A stretch of 13,046 nucleotides of DNA from Saccharimonas sp963542675 (GTDB taxonomy: Bacteria > Patescibacteriota > Saccharimonadia > Saccharimonadales > Saccharimonadaceae), in the NCBI GenBank assembly GCA_963542675.1, contig CAUTXC010000027.1, forward strand, positions 1 to 13,046. Reading direction: 5' to 3'. The notes beneath the pieces are model-generated. The model made no database searches, was not told the DNA's origin, and saw nothing but the letters and a program-made list of their open reading frames with translations. Numbering within the stretch: the stretch's first letter is position 1; the number at the start of each line of letters is the position of its first letter. Positions 13,029 through 13,046 of the stretch are shown here, piece by piece. Made by a program: the position numbers and the translations under genes.

Positions 13029-13046
13029 TCGTTCGAATATATTTCT

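Noticed and set aside
1..13046. CRISPR array, insertion sequence or phage integration near tRNA-Ser
   Set aside because: No regularly spaced repeats, no transposase or integrase frame, and no direct repeat of the tRNA 3' end seen within the window.

Overview
The window looks like chromosomal DNA from a small-genome bacterium of the Candidate Phyla Radiation (Patescibacteria), most likely Candidatus Saccharibacteria (TM7). This rests on the gene mix (FemAB-type transferase, TsaD, an N-terminally short MurE-like ligase, a degenerate SIS protein, a MacB-like ABC pair), tight packing, TGA used as a stop, and many start codons sitting directly behind a -10 box. No database search was possible, so the taxon is an inference.

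Layout. Positions 1-34 hold the first codons of a leftward gene whose N-terminus resembles FemAB proteins, divergent from a complete FemAB-family gene (234-1490). A small nucleoside 2-deoxyribosyltransferase-like gene (1646-2137) converges on tsaD (2134-3228, minus) and their stop codons overlap. A MurE-like ligase gene (3439-4830) diverges from tsaD. From 4881 to 7597 is a minus-strand accessory-looking block of two two-gene units, each a ~300-residue protein followed by a ~100-125-residue acidic protein. The two large proteins are paralogues sharing a PD-(D/E)xK nuclease-like motif with identical spacing. Then come a small conserved-looking protein (7688-8152, minus), a divergent SIS/PGI-PMI-like gene (8243-9265, plus), a gene-free stretch, a MacB-type permease/ATPase operon (9589-12089, minus) ending in a clear intrinsic terminator, a tRNA-Ser(GGA) gene (12227-12316, minus) and a small membrane protein gene (12421-12984, plus).

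How the genes fit together. FemAB and MurE-like products point to peptidoglycan stem-peptide and cross-bridge synthesis; TsaD makes the tRNA t6A modification; the ABC pair is an envelope export or efflux complex. The most unusual part is the duplicated nuclease-like plus acidic-partner unit at 4881-7597, a candidate uncharacterised system.

Expression signals are of two kinds. About eight genes have an (often extended) -10 box ending 6-13 bases before ATG, implying leaderless or nearly leaderless mRNAs. The others carry recognisable Shine-Dalgarno sequences. This also fixes several starts downstream of the longest ORF start.
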